From AP-15 sp963733945 (GTDB taxonomy: Bacteria > Pseudomonadota > Alphaproteobacteria > ATCC43930 > CGMCC-115725): 64,000 nt of DNA. Below, in pieces: positions 1-10,394 of this stretch. Location of the stretch: the NCBI GenBank assembly GCA_963733945.1, contig CAVTFD010000001.1, forward strand, positions 1-64,000. Direction: 5' to 3'. The notes beneath the pieces were generated by a model. That model saw only the letters and a program-made list of their open reading frames with translations, was not told the DNA's origin and did not search any database. Both the position numbers and the translations under genes were made by a program. Position 1 is the first letter of the stretch; each line of letters starts with the position of its first letter.

Positions 1-73
1 TGGAGGTGAACGGAATCGAACCGATGACCTCCTGCTTGCAAAGCAGGCGCTCTCCCAACTGAGCTACACCCCC
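1..73 (-). tRNA. tRNA-Ala (anticodon TGC)
   Basis: Read on the minus strand this folds as a full cloverleaf with anticodon loop CTTTGCAAG. The acceptor stem GGGGGTG/CACCTCC contains the G3:U70 wobble that is the identity element of alanine tRNAs, and base 1 gives discriminator A73. A 3' CCA, if encoded, lies just outside the window. It sits in the 16S-23S spacer after tRNA-Ile, the standard order in alphaproteobacterial rrn operons, so 23S should follow to the left of the window. Confidence 0.97.
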
Positions 74-139
74 GCTTCAGGCACCAGGGGTCAGGAGCCA
101 GGAAAAAACTTCCCTGACCCCTGACGCCTGATCCCTGGA
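74..139. repeat. Spacer between the two tRNA genes with short repeats
   Basis: This short spacer carries repeated words related to ATCAGGCATCAGG (for example cctgacccctgacgcctgatccctgg and the inverse tcaggcaccaggggtcagg). The two halves are partly self-complementary and could form a hairpin in the pre-rRNA. The same words recur in the spacer between tRNA-Ile and 16S. Confidence 0.5.
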
Positions 140-216
140 TGGTGGGCCAGGGAGGATTTGAACCTCCGACCTCACGCTTATCAAGCGCGCGCTCTAACCA
201 GCTGAGCTACTAGCCC
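140..216 (-). tRNA. tRNA-Ile (anticodon GAT)
   Basis: On the minus strand the acceptor stem is GGGCTAG/CTGGCCC, the anticodon stem-loop is CGCGCTTGATAAGCGTG with anticodon GAT, and the 3' CCA is encoded (bases 140-142). Position between 16S and tRNA-Ala matches the conserved internal spacer of alphaproteobacterial rrn operons. Confidence 0.97.
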
Positions 217-1957
<1,741 letters not shown>

Positions 1958-2323
1958 TCCCAGGCCCCTCCGTCTTGACCCGCACCCCCCTGAAGCTTCA
2001 CACCCCAAAGAGGCACCGACCCGAGCGGACGGACCCATATCAGGGCCTCCAAAACGCTCGCAAATGCGCCAGCGTCCGGCAACCCGCGCCGCCGCCCGCG
2101 CATCCCTTCCCTTCCCTACAATCTCAATCAACAATCCCCCAGGCCTTCCGACCACAACCGGCCAGCCGACCACAGCGGGGCCGCGCTTATACCTCCGCCC
2201 CATACCCCCGTCAACTCCCCTTTGCCCGATCGAGAGCCGATTCCCGAAGGGGGCGCGGCAGCTTGCCGAGATAGGCAGCCCGATGCCCCATGTCCAGAGG
2301 CATACACCAACAAATTTACCATA
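1958..2323 (-). promoter_or_regulatory. rrn upstream/leader region, no gene
   Basis: These 366 bases lie between the 16S 5' end and the end of the DUF1489 gene, which is transcribed in the same direction. They must hold the rrn promoter and leader unless the operon is read through from upstream. An AT-rich segment at 2310-2330 contains a TAATAT that could act as a -10, but its spacing to a -35 is poor, so no promoter is called precisely. Open frames here have the pyrimidine-rich, proline/serine composition of non-coding GC-rich DNA. Confidence 0.4.
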
Positions 2324-2737
2324 TTAGATCAGTCCGAGCGCGCACAACTCGGTGAGCATGTGATCGGGCAGCGGCAGCGCGTCAGGCGCTGCGCGATCGG
2401 GCGGCGCCGCCTCCGGCGCCAGATAGCGCCAGCCCTGAAACGGCCGGCACGACCGCCACAGGGTCGGCACCAAGGTCCGGTCGACATCGATCAGGCAATA
2501 GCGGCGGCCATTCTCGTCCCGCTCGTTGCGAAACCCGGTGACCAACTGCCGGACCCGGATCCGGCCGCGGATGACCCAGTAGATCGAGCCGCCATCCAGC
2601 ACTTCCTGCACCCGGCGCGGCTGGTTTCTAGTGTAGATCCAGCCGCCTCCGCGCTCGGCCGCACGCGCCGCCCTCACGCGCCGCAGATGCTCGATGTCAT
2701 CGATGCCGACGGCGAGTTTGATCAGATGCAGCGGCAT
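2324..2737 (-). CDS. DUF1489 family protein
   Basis: A 137-residue protein beginning MPLHLIKLAVGIDDIEHL, the characteristic start of the DUF1489 family, which is nearly confined to Alphaproteobacteria. Length equals the usual family length, so it looks complete. No biochemical function is established. The central part (residues about 50-105: basic strands, YWVIRGRIRVRQ, then WRSCRPFQGWRYL) is typical of the family. It starts 13 bases after the stop of the carboxylase alpha subunit on the same strand, so the two genes are probably co-transcribed. It is the last gene before the rrn operon. Confidence 0.85.
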   Translation of the reverse strand: MPLHLIKLAVGIDDIEHLRRVRAARAAERGGGWIYTRNQPRRVQEVLDGGSIYWVIRGRIRVRQLVTGFRNERDENGRRYCLIDVDRTLVPTLWRSCRPFQGWRYLAPEAAPPDRAAPDALPLPDHMLTELCALGLI

Positions 2738-2750
2738 CGGCTCGACCCAA

Positions 2751-4754
2751 TCAGGATTTCGTGCCCTCGGCCTCGAGGGTGATCAGCTCGGCTCCCTCTT
2801 CGACCATGTCGCCAACCGCGAACCGCACCTTTTCCACCGTCCCGTCCGCGGGCGCGACGATCGTATGCTCCATCTTCATCGCCTCGATCACCATCAGCGA
2901 TTGGCCGCGCCGTACTGTGCTTCCGGCCTCGACCAAGAGCCGGGTTACCCGGCCCGGCATCGGCGCGGTCAGCCGCCCACCCGCCGGGTCCTCGCCCTGG
3001 CGCGCGGCAAGCGGGTCGATTTCGACGAGAAGCCAACTCTTGCCGTCGATGAACACGGCAGTCTCCGCTCCATGGTCGAGAACGATGACCTGCTTGCGGA
3101 TGCCGTCAATCGTCACCGCGAATGCGCCGTTCGGCCGCTGCTCGCCATCGGCCGAAACTGCCCTCTCACCGATCTGCAGCATCCAACCCTGCTTCCGAGC
3201 CGTGGCCTGAACCGTGCGGTCTTCTGCAGCGTCGCGGAAGACCAGGTCTTGGCGACCGACCCCGCCGAGCCGCCAGCCTTGATTGCCCGCCCAGGGCGAG
3301 TACGGATCGCCGGAGTGCTGTGTCGCGGCGCGAATCGCCTCCTCACGCACGCACAACCGTGAGATCGCCGCGGCGGCCAGCGCCACATCGGGCGCCGGTC
3401 GGTGCAAAGGGATCAGCGCGGCGTGGTGGCGCTCGATAAATGCCGTGTCGACCGCCCCCGCGGCGAAGTCAGGCTCGGCGGCGAGCCGCGCCAGAAACCC
3501 CAGATTGCTACGCAGGCCGAGGATCGCGGTCTCGGCCAAGGCCAGGCGCAGTCGCGCGATCGCGGCCGGCCGATTCTCGCCCCAAGCAATAATCTTGGCG
3601 ACCATCGGGTCGTAATAGGGCGTGACCAAATCGCCCTGCCGCACCCCGGTATCGACCCGCGCGATCTCCGGCGGCGGAAAGCGCAAGCCGTGCAGCGTCC
3701 CGGTCTGCGGGACAAAATCGCGTTCGGGGTCTTCGGCATAGAGCCGCGCTTCGATCGCATGGCCCCTCAGAACGAGATCCCTTTGGCGCAGCGGCAATTT
3801 CTCCCCGGCGGCCACCCGCAATTGCCATTCGACGAGATCGAGCCCGGTCACCGCCTCGGTCACGGTGTGCTCGACCTGAAGCCGCGTGTTCATCTCGATG
3901 AAATAAAATGCCTCAGCCTCAGCGATGAACTCGACAGTGCCGGCGCCGACATAGGCGACCGCGCGCACCGCGGCAACCGCGGCCTCGGCCATCGCGCCGC
4001 GACGCGCGTCATCGAGCCCAGGCCCCGGCGCTTCCTCGATGACCTTCTGATGGCGCCGCTGGATCGAGCAGTCACGGTCGAAAATGTGGACCGCGTTGCC
4101 GTGCCGGTCGGCGAAGATCTGCACCTCGATATGCCGCGGCCGCGCGAGGTATTTCTCGATCAGCACCTGGTCGTCGCCAAAGGCGCCCGCGGCTTCGCGC
4201 TTTGCCCCTTCCAGCGCCGCGGCGAATTCGCCAAATTCGGCGACGACGCGCATCCCCCGTCCGCCGCCGCCGGCCGAGGCTTTGATCAATACCGGAAAGC
4301 CGATGCGCCGGGCCTCCTCGGCGAGATGACCGAGGTCCTGGTCGTCGCCGTGATAGCCCGGCACGACGGGCACCCCGGCCCGCGCCATCAATGCCTTGGC
4401 CGCCGCCTTCGAGCCCATAGCCCGCATCGCCCCGGCAGGTGGCCCGATGAAGACCAGCCCCGCCTCCTCGCACGCCTCGGCGAAATCAGCGTTCTCCGAC
4501 AAAAAGCCATAGCCCGGATGCACCGCCTCAGCGCCGCTTGCCCGCGCCGCCGCGATGATTGCGCCGATGTTCAGATAGCTCTCGCGCGCCGGCGCCGGAC
4601 CGATCGGTCGGGCTTCGTCGGCCTCTTCTACGTGCAACGCGCCGTGGTCGGCCTCGGAATAGACCGCGACCGTGGCGATCCCGAGCCGGCGCGCGGTGCG
4701 GATCACCCGGCAGACGATCTCGCCGCGATTAGCAATCAGGATCTTGGCGAACAC
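2751..4754 (-). CDS. mccA: Methylcrotonyl-CoA carboxylase biotin-containing (alpha) subunit
   Basis: A 667-residue acyl-CoA carboxylase alpha chain: biotin carboxylase N-domain (about 1-110), ATP-grasp domain with the glycine-rich GGGGRGMR loop (115-320), biotin carboxylase C-domain (335-440), a BT linker region, and a C-terminal biotinyl domain with EAMKMEH, the biotinylated lysine being K627. It carboxylates enzyme-bound biotin with ATP and bicarbonate. The substrate is assigned from the partner: the carboxyltransferase gene at 5345-6952 is of the methylcrotonyl-CoA type, which places the enzyme in leucine catabolism. In most genomes mccB and mccA are adjacent. Here an opposite-strand gene separates them, so mccA needs its own promoter in 4755-4851 or read-through transcription. 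Confidence 0.9.
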   Translation of the reverse strand: MFAKILIANRGEIVCRVIRTARRLGIATVAVYSEADHGALHVEEADEARPIGPAPARESYLNIGAIIAAARASGAEAVHPGYGFLSENADFAEACEEAGLVFIGPPAGAMRAMGSKAAAKALMARAGVPVVPGYHGDDQDLGHLAEEARRIGFPVLIKASAGGGGRGMRVVAEFGEFAAALEGAKREAAGAFGDDQVLIEKYLARPRHIEVQIFADRHGNAVHIFDRDCSIQRRHQKVIEEAPGPGLDDARRGAMAEAAVAAVRAVAYVGAGTVEFIAEAEAFYFIEMNTRLQVEHTVTEAVTGLDLVEWQLRVAAGEKLPLRQRDLVLRGHAIEARLYAEDPERDFVPQTGTLHGLRFPPPEIARVDTGVRQGDLVTPYYDPMVAKIIAWGENRPAAIARLRLALAETAILGLRSNLGFLARLAAEPDFAAGAVDTAFIERHHAALIPLHRPAPDVALAAAAISRLCVREEAIRAATQHSGDPYSPWAGNQGWRLGGVGRQDLVFRDAAEDRTVQATARKQGWMLQIGERAVSADGEQRPNGAFAVTIDGIRKQVIVLDHGAETAVFIDGKSWLLVEIDPLAARQGEDPAGGRLTAPMPGRVTRLLVEAGSTVRRGQSLMVIEAMKMEHTIVAPADGTVEKVRFAVGDMVEEGAELITLEAEGTKS

Positions 4755-4851
4755 GTCAGGCCCGCATATGGAATTATATTAAGCAGGTGATTGTCAGTCG
4801 GAAGGAGATCGGAGCCGAACGCAGGCCGGTAAAGGTGGGAGATACAGAACA

Positions 4852-5250
4852 ATGAAGAACGCCAGGTGGCAGGGTCTGGCGGCGCGGGTGTCCGCGGTGA
4901 GCATTCTTTTGTCGACGGCGTCGTGGGCGCAGGACGATAAGGCCATCGCCGCGTGTCACAATCAACAATCGACATTGGCTATCGTCGATTGCCTGGACAA
5001 GCTTACGGCGCAATGGGACAAGCGCTTGAATGCCCTCTATCAGAAGGCATTGAAAAGCGTTGAACCATCCGAAGTGCCTGCGCTGCGGGCCGCGGAACGC
5101 GCGTGGCTGGAGTATCGGAAACAGCGGTGCTCCTATCTCAGCGCAGGTCCCGGAACGATCGGTCAAGTGGTCGGGTCCGATTGCTTTCTCAGGATGACTA
5201 GGGCGCGGGCCGAGGAATTGGAACAGGACAGCAAAGGCCTGGGCGATTAG
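4852..5250 (+). CDS. Secreted LprI-like (DUF1311) protein
   Basis: A 132-residue protein with a clear Sec signal peptide (hydrophobic core in residues 10-24, cleavage likely after SWA-26). The mature domain has four cysteines, two near DCLDKL and two in KQRCSYLS and GSDCFLR, and the aromatic/basic helix AERAWLEYRKQRC typical of DUF1311. The family includes LprI, a lysozyme inhibitor of mycobacteria. A lysozyme-inhibitor role is possible but unproven here. The gene lies antisense between mccB and mccA, an odd place for an unrelated envelope protein. Confidence 0.75.
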   Translation: MKNARWQGLAARVSAVSILLSTASWAQDDKAIAACHNQQSTLAIVDCLDKLTAQWDKRLNALYQKALKSVEPSEVPALRAAERAWLEYRKQRCSYLSAGPGTIGQVVGSDCFLRMTRARAEELEQDSKGLGD

Positions 5251-5344
5251 ACGGCACCACGGCCGGGTCGACAAAAAACCCCGACAAAGAGCCTTGACCA
5301 AACTCGGCACGCCCGCACGGCATCCCATCTTATTCCCGTTCCCG

Positions 5345-6952
5345 TCACATGCGGAACACGCCGAACCGGGTCGGCTCGATCGGCGCGTTGAGGCTCGCTG
5401 AGATCGCCAAGGCCAGCACCATCCGCGTATCGGCCGGGTCGATCACCCCGTCATCCCACAGCCGCGCGCTTGCATAATAGGGATGGCCTTGGGTCTCGTA
5501 TTGGGCGCGGATCGGCGCCTTGAATTTCTCATCTTCGGCGGCGCTCCACGCCTCGCCGCGTGCTTCGCGCGCATCGCGGCGGATCTGCGCCAAGACTGAG
5601 GCCGCCTGCTCGCCGCCCATTACCGAGATCCGCGCATTAGGCCACATCCACAAAAACCGTGGCCCATAGGCGCGCCCGGCCATGCCGTAATTTCCAGCGC
5701 CAAAGCTGCCGCCGATGATCACCGTGAATTTCGGCACCGCCGCGGTGGCGACTGCGGTCACCATCTTGGCGCCATCCTTAGCAATGCCCCCCGCTTCGTA
5801 TTTCTTCCCGACCATGAACCCGGTGATGTTCTGCAGAAACACCAGCGGGATCAGCCGCTGCGCGCACAATTCGATGAAATGCGTGGCCTTCAAGGCGCTT
5901 TCGGAGAACAGAATGCCGTTATTCGCAAGGATACCGACCGGATACCCCCAGATCCGGGCAAAGCCGCACACCAGGGTCGGGCCGTAAAGGTGCTTGAACT
6001 CGTCGAACTCGCTGCCGTCGACAATTCGGGCGATGATCTCGCGCACGTCATAGGGTTGGCGCGTGTCCTGCGGGACCACGCCGTAAAGCTCGTCGGCCGG
6101 GTAGTTCGGCTCGACCGGCGGCATCACCTCGACCCCGACCCGCTTCGCCCGGTTGAGATTGCCGACGATCCGCCGCGCGATGCCGAGCGCATGATGGTCG
6201 TCGAGCGCGTAATGGTCGGTGACCCCGGAGATCCGGCTGTGCACCTCGGCACCGCCCAGTTCCTCGGCGGTGACGATCTCACCGGTCGCGGCGCGCACCA
6301 AGGGCGGTCCGCCCAAGAAAATCGTCCCCTCGCCCTTGACGATGATCAATTCGTCCGACATCGCCGGCACATAGGCGCCGCCTGCGGTGCACGAGCCCAT
6401 GACCAGCGCAATCTGCGGCACCCCAGCCGCCGACAGCCGGGCCTGGTTGTAAAAGATCCGGCCGAAATGGTCGCGGTCGGGAAACACCTCGTCCTGCGCC
6501 GGCAGAAACGCCCCGCCCGAATCGACCAGATAGAGGCAAGGCAGCCGATTTTCGCCGGCAATCTCCTGCGCGCGCAGGTGCTTCTTTACGGTGATCGGGA
6601 AATAGGTGCCGCCTTTGACGGTCGCGTCATTGGCGACGACGACGCATTCGCGCCCCATGATCCGGCCGATCCCGGTGACGATCCCGGCCGCCGGCACTTC
6701 GCCGTCATACATGCCGAACGCGGCCAGCGGCGAGAGTTCGAGGAACGCCGACCCCGGATCGAGCAGCAGCCGCACTCGCTCGCGCGGCAATAACTTACCG
6801 CGCCCCAAATGCCGCCGCCGTGCCTCCTCCCCGCCCCCCTCCTCAATCGCCGACTGCTTCTCCCGCAAATCCGCGACCAGCCCCCGCATCGCCGCGGCAT
6901 TACCGCGAAACGCCTCGGAGCGCCGGTCGAGCAAGGTGGTGAGCACGGTCAT
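5345..6952 (-). CDS. mccB: Methylcrotonyl-CoA carboxylase carboxyltransferase (beta) subunit
   Basis: A 535-residue biotin-dependent carboxyltransferase with the two crotonase-fold halves: N-terminal acyl-CoA domain (for example CLYLVDSGGAFLPAQDEVFP and GSCTAGGAYVPAMSDE) and C-terminal carboxybiotin domain (GGSFGAGNYGMAGRAYGPRF, MGGEQAASVL). These segments and the length match methylcrotonyl-CoA carboxylase beta chains better than propionyl-CoA carboxylase beta (about 510 residues, different acyl pocket). The reaction converts 3-methylcrotonyl-CoA to 3-methylglutaconyl-CoA in leucine breakdown. No isovaleryl-CoA dehydrogenase, enoyl-CoA hydratase or HMG-CoA lyase gene lies in the window next to it. 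Confidence 0.9.
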   Translation of the reverse strand: MTVLTTLLDRRSEAFRGNAAAMRGLVADLREKQSAIEEGGGEEARRRHLGRGKLLPRERVRLLLDPGSAFLELSPLAAFGMYDGEVPAAGIVTGIGRIMGRECVVVANDATVKGGTYFPITVKKHLRAQEIAGENRLPCLYLVDSGGAFLPAQDEVFPDRDHFGRIFYNQARLSAAGVPQIALVMGSCTAGGAYVPAMSDELIIVKGEGTIFLGGPPLVRAATGEIVTAEELGGAEVHSRISGVTDHYALDDHHALGIARRIVGNLNRAKRVGVEVMPPVEPNYPADELYGVVPQDTRQPYDVREIIARIVDGSEFDEFKHLYGPTLVCGFARIWGYPVGILANNGILFSESALKATHFIELCAQRLIPLVFLQNITGFMVGKKYEAGGIAKDGAKMVTAVATAAVPKFTVIIGGSFGAGNYGMAGRAYGPRFLWMWPNARISVMGGEQAASVLAQIRRDAREARGEAWSAAEDEKFKAPIRAQYETQGHPYYASARLWDDGVIDPADTRMVLALAISASLNAPIEPTRFGVFRM

Positions 6953-7239
6953 CGCCGCCGGGCACCTTGCCTAAGCTCGACGCGGCCCGGCAAGCGGAAA
7001 ACGCCGCGACCCACACTATAGGGTCCGATGAGACAAGCGCGGGGACGACAGCGAAATCAACATTTCACTGCGTCTGCAGATCCATCGCGCCGGCTAGCCT
7101 TGGTTTCAGCTTGCCCCAAAGCGCAAGCGGGGAGAGAATAAGGTTACAACTACCGGCTATCTGGACACTTCCGGACGATTGAATTTGGCGTTGATATATC
7201 GCGCTGTCGACGGTCGTGCAGTAACCATGAGAGGAAACC

Positions 7240-7800
7240 ATGACCATAACCCACCCGCGTCTACTTCGCCTCGTTGCGATCCTCGCCATCATCGCTGGCG
7301 TTTTTATGCCGACCGCGTCGGCCCGAGCCGCAACGCCCGTCACGGTCGACAATTCGACCGCGCTCGCCGCTGCGATTGCGAAAGCGCTCGATGTTGGCGC
7401 GCCATTCGAGGCGAACATAAACTGCAAGGTCTATTTTTTTGCAAATGCCTGTCAGGCAGCTTTCACTGCGCCGACCAAGCAGCGTCTGGTCATCGAGTAC
7501 GTGTCGTTCTCCTGTCCGATTACCACCTATACAGTACCGGTATTCGGGCAGTTTATCATCTCCAGCACCGGAACCGGCGTTGCCGGGTATAATGCCTTGA
7601 CCCTGCCCCAGAATGCGGGGCATGGTTTTGCGCAATTGGGCCAGACGGTAAAGATTTACGTCGACCCGGGCTCCGAGATCGCCGTCACGACGTTCCTTAA
7701 AGCCGGCTACTTCTCCTTTTCCGGTTCGGCGCCATTTCCGTCGCCAGTTCCCGGGACGCCGTGCAACGTCACCCTTAACGGCCGCCAGATACCGGATTAA
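7240..7800 (+). CDS. Secreted protein of unknown function
   Basis: A 186-residue protein starting at an ATG preceded by AGAGGAAACC. Residues 1-30 are a signal peptide (hydrophobic stretch LLRLVAILAIIAGVFMPTA, likely cleavage after ARA). The mature part is rich in Thr, Ala, Val and aromatic residues with alternating hydrophobics, suggesting a beta-sheet fold. Four cysteines (NINCKVYF, NACQAA, SFSCPI, GTPCNV) could form two disulfides in the periplasm. No family is recognised. It stands alone between convergent and divergent neighbours. Confidence 0.65.
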   Translation: MTITHPRLLRLVAILAIIAGVFMPTASARAATPVTVDNSTALAAAIAKALDVGAPFEANINCKVYFFANACQAAFTAPTKQRLVIEYVSFSCPITTYTVPVFGQFIISSTGTGVAGYNALTLPQNAGHGFAQLGQTVKIYVDPGSEIAVTTFLKAGYFSFSGSAPFPSPVPGTPCNVTLNGRQIPD

Positions 7801-7924
7801 GCCGGCATTCCGCCGATGGCCCGAGTAGGGAAATAGGCCATCAGCGCAATCCGAGCCGGAAACCGTAGGCGCCGCTCACCCAGAAACGTCGAAATCGACC
7901 GCGCGCCGCGCCGATTCTAAATCG

Positions 7925-8815
7925 TCAGTCCTGTTTTAGCGCCCTGGCATGGATCCACGCTGCGGTTCGCCGGACGCCGCCGAAAGTAAAGATGTGCAGT
8001 CCCTCGATCGGCGCGTCGCGATGCTCGGCCGCGGCCAGCGTTTCGATCAGCGTGTCGGGAGTGGCTTCGACGAGGATGCGGGCAAACGCAGTCTGGCCAC
8101 GGCCGAGCGCGCGCAACGACGCGCCGATGCCGCAGCGTACGGCGAATTTGGCGAGGGTCGCCACACTGGCGGGGCCGGCGATGCCGATCCGGATCGGGCA
8201 CAGGATGTCGTCGTCGCGCAGCGAACGGATCCAGCGCTCGATCGGCGCCGCCTCGAAACCGAATTGGGTGATCAGCGACGCCTCGAGGCCGCGTTGCCGG
8301 GCAAGCGCCAGTTTCGCCCGCAATGCCTTGTCGAGACTGTGGCGATCGATGCTCGGATGGCCCTCCGGATAGCCGGCAAAGGCGACGTGCCGGACGCCGT
8401 GATCCTCCACCAGACCGGTTGCCAGCAGCTCCAAGCCGTCGCGGAAGGGTCCTACCGAACGAGCGGGATCGCCGCCGATAATCAAGACGTCCCTGACTTC
8501 TGCTTCGGCCGCCGCGCGCCGCAGAAAATCGCGCGCCTGGGTAAAGCTGGCCAGACGCCGGGCCGCGATGTGGGGCATCGGGGTAAAACCGGCGCGCTGC
8601 AACTTGACGCAGGCGGCCACGATGTCGTGATGGGTGACGCTCGCGGGGTGATTGACGAGCACCGTCGTGCCCGGCTCGAGCAGCTCGCCCAGCCTCTCGC
8701 GCGCCGGGTCGTCGTGCGGCGAGATTTCGATCGTAGAGCTGCCGATCAGCTCGGCGACGCGGTGGCGGAGATTGTCCGGGATCCGGTCCGGCTGTCCCAT
8801 ATCCGCTCCGATCAT
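7925..8815 (-). CDS. Methylenetetrahydrofolate reductase-like protein
   Basis: A 296-residue TIM-barrel protein of the MTHFR/FAD-linked reductase superfamily. Visible family features are EISPHDDPARERLGEL with TTVLVNHPAS (strand 1-2), LIIGGDPA (the GGDP motif after strand 4), the ASLITQFGFEA segment and the PIRIGIAG segment near the FAD/folate site. The start is fixed by an ATGA overlap with the upstream methyltransferase, which means translational coupling. It is shorter and more divergent than housekeeping MetF, and it is paired with a methyltransferase and opposite MetE-like genes. It therefore probably serves a dedicated methyl-transfer or demethylation route and not general methionine synthesis. 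Confidence 0.75.
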   Translation of the reverse strand: MIGADMGQPDRIPDNLRHRVAELIGSSTIEISPHDDPARERLGELLEPGTTVLVNHPASVTHHDIVAACVKLQRAGFTPMPHIAARRLASFTQARDFLRRAAAEAEVRDVLIIGGDPARSVGPFRDGLELLATGLVEDHGVRHVAFAGYPEGHPSIDRHSLDKALRAKLALARQRGLEASLITQFGFEAAPIERWIRSLRDDDILCPIRIGIAGPASVATLAKFAVRCGIGASLRALGRGQTAFARILVEATPDTLIETLAAAEHRDAPIEGLHIFTFGGVRRTAAWIHARALKQD

Positions 8816-10179
8816 CCCGAATTTCGCTTGCGCGAAATCACGTAGGATTCGTCCCAGAACCACAGCCCGCCATATTGGCGCAGCACCTCCTTGGTCGCTT
8901 CGAGGTAGGCGCCACTGCTGATCGCGCCCGACAGGCGCTCGTCCTCGATTTGCGCGACATAGACCGCCGCGTTCCAGGCGGCGAACAAGGTCGAGGTGCC
9001 GATCGTCTCGCTGATCTCGCTCGGCAAGGTGTGCATGTCGTAACGAAACAGCGAGCGCGCATCGGCATAGGCGCCGAAATTGAGGGTGCGGCCGGCGCTG
9101 CCGAGCTCGGCCTTGGTCGCCCGCAACAATGCGTGGCGGTCGGTAGTGAAAGGGTCTTCGCCCGGCCAGATCCGCTGGATGATCTCCAGACCCGGATCGT
9201 GGCCATGCGAGTGGATGGCGATCAGGCGCCCGCCGGGCGCGAGGCTGCGGGCCAGCGGGGCGACGATCCGGCGCGCCTTGAATTCGACCGGGGCCCGGGC
9301 GCGATAAGGCTGAGATGCAATCACGAGATCGTATTCGGCGCGGGTGAACCCGCGGCGCGGGCGCACCTGATCGAGCAGGAATTTGTGGTCTTCGCGGTAG
9401 ATCACCAGCACGACCGGCTTCTCGTAGACTGGATTGCCGGTGCCGGCGCTGATCCGTGCGCGCCAATGTTCGCCGAGAAAACCCTGCAGATCGCCGATCT
9501 GCACTTCGAAATCATGCGCGGTATTGCCGGTCAGCTCGAGCTCGTGCCAGACGAGGCTCGTCGCCGCGGTGACCGAGTTCGGCGTCAGCCACGGCGCCTC
9601 GGCGTAGTACATGTTGGTCATGACCAACACCGTCGCCGGATGCTCGAACAGCCGGTCCGGCATCTTTTCGAGCGCGAGCCGAACGTCTTCGAGACTGATT
9701 TCCTTGGCGACGATATAAGACGGCATCGTCGGGAAGCGGTGGTGCAGGGCGCGCATCGTGCGCGTCAGCACCGTGCCGTCGCCGGTGCCGGCATCGAACA
9801 GGCGCAACGCGGGCGGGCGCGGGTGAATATTGGCCAATTCCATGCCCACGCGTTGGGCGATTGCCCACTTCTCGCCGCAGGTGGTGACAAACAGCAGATA
9901 TTTCTGGCGATTGTCGTAAAACCGGAAGCTCCGAGCGGCCCCAACCGCGGGCGGCGGCGTGGCAATCGGCGCCATGACCGGCGCGCCGTTGACCTGAGGT
10001 TCGGGCTTGAGGGCGATGAACGCGTGCACGCGCTCCGCTGTGTCGGTGGTGACGCGACCGCCCAGGCGGAGCCGGGTAACGAGCTTGCCGTCGTTCACGG
10101 CGAGGCGGCCGAAGGTGGATTCGGCCATGCCGGCGCGACGGCAGTATTCGGCGATATGGCGCAAGAGAGCCTCGCTCAT
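8812..10179 (-). CDS. SAM-dependent methyltransferase with N-terminal HTH-like domain
   Basis: A 455-residue protein. Residues 1-55 (AEYCRRAGMAESTFGR, NDGKLVTRLRLGG) resemble a small helix-turn-helix domain common in alphaproteobacteria. Residues 85-330 form a class I methyltransferase fold with SAM-binding motif I LFDAGTGDGT at 128-137. A C-terminal alpha/beta extension follows. The start chosen is ATG 10179, eight bases after GAGG; an in-frame TTG lies 15 bases upstream. The product overlaps the MTHFR-like gene by ATGA and diverges from the MetE-like genes across a 215-base intergenic region that must hold both promoters. The acceptor of the methyl group is unknown. Confidence 0.7.
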   Translation of the reverse strand: MSEALLRHIAEYCRRAGMAESTFGRLAVNDGKLVTRLRLGGRVTTDTAERVHAFIALKPEPQVNGAPVMAPIATPPPAVGAARSFRFYDNRQKYLLFVTTCGEKWAIAQRVGMELANIHPRPPALRLFDAGTGDGTVLTRTMRALHHRFPTMPSYIVAKEISLEDVRLALEKMPDRLFEHPATVLVMTNMYYAEAPWLTPNSVTAATSLVWHELELTGNTAHDFEVQIGDLQGFLGEHWRARISAGTGNPVYEKPVVLVIYREDHKFLLDQVRPRRGFTRAEYDLVIASQPYRARAPVEFKARRIVAPLARSLAPGGRLIAIHSHGHDPGLEIIQRIWPGEDPFTTDRHALLRATKAELGSAGRTLNFGAYADARSLFRYDMHTLPSEISETIGTSTLFAAWNAAVYVAQIEDERLSGAISSGAYLEATKEVLRQYGGLWFWDESYVISRKRNSG

Positions 10180-10394
10180 CTCACAACCTCGCAATTTCTC
10201 ACAATTTGAGTGAAGCGGATGCGAAGGGGCCGGTCAACTTTAATCGTGCCCATAAATCAAGTGGGCAATGGGGTGGGCGACAATTGTGACAATCACGCGT
10301 GCTGAAATCGGCCGCCTGGTGCTACAATTGCCCCGAAGCAAGGGCTCGGCCCGCCTTATTGATCCGAGGCCCCGGCTAAAATCAGGGGGGAATC

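Noticed and set aside
7925..9466. A 513-codon frame that would extend the MTHFR-like protein N-terminally
   Set aside because: The first 217 codons are Arg/Pro/Ala-rich shadow of the methyltransferase. The real start is at 8815, fixed by the ATGA overlap.
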